A stretch of 5,553 nt of DNA from Phycisphaerales bacterium (lineage in GTDB: Bacteria; Planctomycetota; Phycisphaerae; Phycisphaerales; SM1A02), in contig SLJD01000239.1 of assembly GCA_007135295.1 (NCBI GenBank), forward strand, positions 1 to 5,553, in the 5' to 3' direction. The notes beneath the pieces are model-generated. The model was given only the letters and a program-made list of their open reading frames with translations. It was not told where the DNA came from and made no database searches. Positions 5,056-5,553 of the stretch are shown one piece after another (positions within the stretch are counted from its first letter, which is position 1; every line of letters begins with the position of its first letter). The position numbers and the translations under genes are program-made.

Positions 5056-5553
5056 ATGGCCGCAGAATCAATCGTTCGTCATGCCCGACCGACCTTCCGA
5101 CTTGGCCGGATGGGCAGTGTGTGGTGGGGCGTGATCGCGATGGTTGCCGCGGGCCTGACCGGTTGCGCTGAGCCGCACCGACTTGCCGACGCCAGCGGGG
5201 ACCGCCGCCACGCCGAACCGCCCCCGCCGGTCTATCCCCGGGCGGCGGTTGCGGCGGATCATCGCCTCGCTTCCGAAGCCGGCATGCGCATGCTCCGGGA
5301 AGGCGGCAACGCCGTCGACGCAGCCGTCGCGACGAGCTTCGCCCTGTCCGTCGTCCGGCCGTACTCCTGTGGCATCGGCGGGGGCGGGTTCATGGTCATC
5401 CACATCCCGCCCGGCCAGGCCGACGGCGACGACGGCGAGCGAATTGTCCTGAACTATCGCGAGACTGCCCCCAACGCCGTCGGCCCGGAGTACTACGCCG
5501 AACTCGGCCCGGAGAACGACCACGACGACGCGAGCCGGTACGGCCCACATGCG
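5056..5553 (+). CDS. ggt: Gamma-glutamyltransferase, lipoprotein, N-terminal part (runs off window)
   Basis: The first 166 codons of a gamma-glutamyltransferase/gamma-glutamyl hydrolase (glutathione hydrolase, Ntn-hydrolase family) are present; the remainder lies beyond the window. Family landmarks are AVAADHRLASEAGMRMLREG (64-83) running into GNAVDAAVA (84-92), GIGGGGF (106-112), and NYRETAP (133-139), whose Arg135 matches the arginine that binds the gamma-glutamyl carboxylate in E. coli GGT. The self-cleavage threonine and small subunit are outside the window. The N-terminus has a basic stretch, a hydrophobic segment (about 20-34) and a lipobox LTGC with Cys37. It is therefore predicted to be exported and lipid-anchored, unlike the soluble periplasmic E. 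coli enzyme. A Pro-rich linker (54-61) follows the cysteine. The ATG at 5056 is chosen because GGAG lies 8 bases upstream; an in-frame ATG at 5110 would give a shorter, more classical signal peptide. The enzyme family cleaves glutathione and other gamma-glutamyl compounds in the periplasm. Confidence 0.92.
   Translation, partial: MAAESIVRHARPTFRLGRMGSVWWGVIAMVAAGLTGCAEPHRLADASGDRRHAEPPPPVYPRAAVAADHRLASEAGMRMLREGGNAVDAAVATSFALSVVRPYSCGIGGGGFMVIHIPPGQADGDDGERIVLNYRETAPNAVGPEYYAELGPENDHDDASRYGPHA

Noticed and set aside
1..5553. CRISPR array, tRNA, rRNA, insertion sequence or phage genes
   Set aside because: No regularly spaced repeats, cloverleaf-like sequence, transposase or terminal inverted repeats were seen, and composition is uniform across the genes.

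Overview
The window is GC-rich and densely coding, with little or no space between genes. The protein types fit a Planctomycetota-like or other environmental Gram-negative bacterium: a bacterial deoxyhypusine-synthase homologue (SpeY-like), an agmatinase, a hotdog-fold DUF4442-like protein, a xylose-isomerase-like TIM barrel and a lipoprotein gamma-glutamyltransferase. The taxon is an inference from gene content and composition only; no rRNA or other marker gene is present.

Layout. (1) 1-147, plus: the last 48 codons of an unidentified gene with an acidic, proline-rich tail. (2) 148-254: a short gap holding a candidate promoter. (3) 255-1223, plus: a complete deoxyhypusine synthase family gene (speY-like). 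(4) 3867 down to 1227, minus: a tightly packed three-gene operon of a DUF4442-like hotdog protein, a polytopic membrane protein and an agmatinase-family ureohydrolase (speB). The genes are joined by two 4-base stop/start overlaps (GTGA, then ATGA). The agmatinase converges on the speY-like gene with only 3 bases between the two stop codons. (5) 3868-4144: a divergent intergenic region with nested inverted repeats and weak promoter-like elements. (6) 4145-4993, plus: a sugar phosphate isomerase/epimerase-like TIM barrel. (7) 5056 to the end, plus: the N-terminal 166 codons of a gamma-glutamyltransferase with a lipoprotein signal; it runs off the window.

How the genes may work together. Agmatinase releases putrescine from agmatine. 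DHS-family SpeY enzymes are known to make homospermidine in cyanobacteria (Anabaena). The convergent pair therefore looks like the last two steps of a putrescine-to-homospermidine (or related polyamine) route. An arginine decarboxylase would be needed to supply agmatine and is not in the window. The membrane protein, translationally coupled to the agmatinase, is a candidate transporter of related compounds, but nothing in its sequence proves this. Both polyamine genes carry a GATATC element 9-11 bases before an ATGACG start. This is either a shared operator or the -10 region of near-leaderless promoters, and it is the most interesting small signal in the window.
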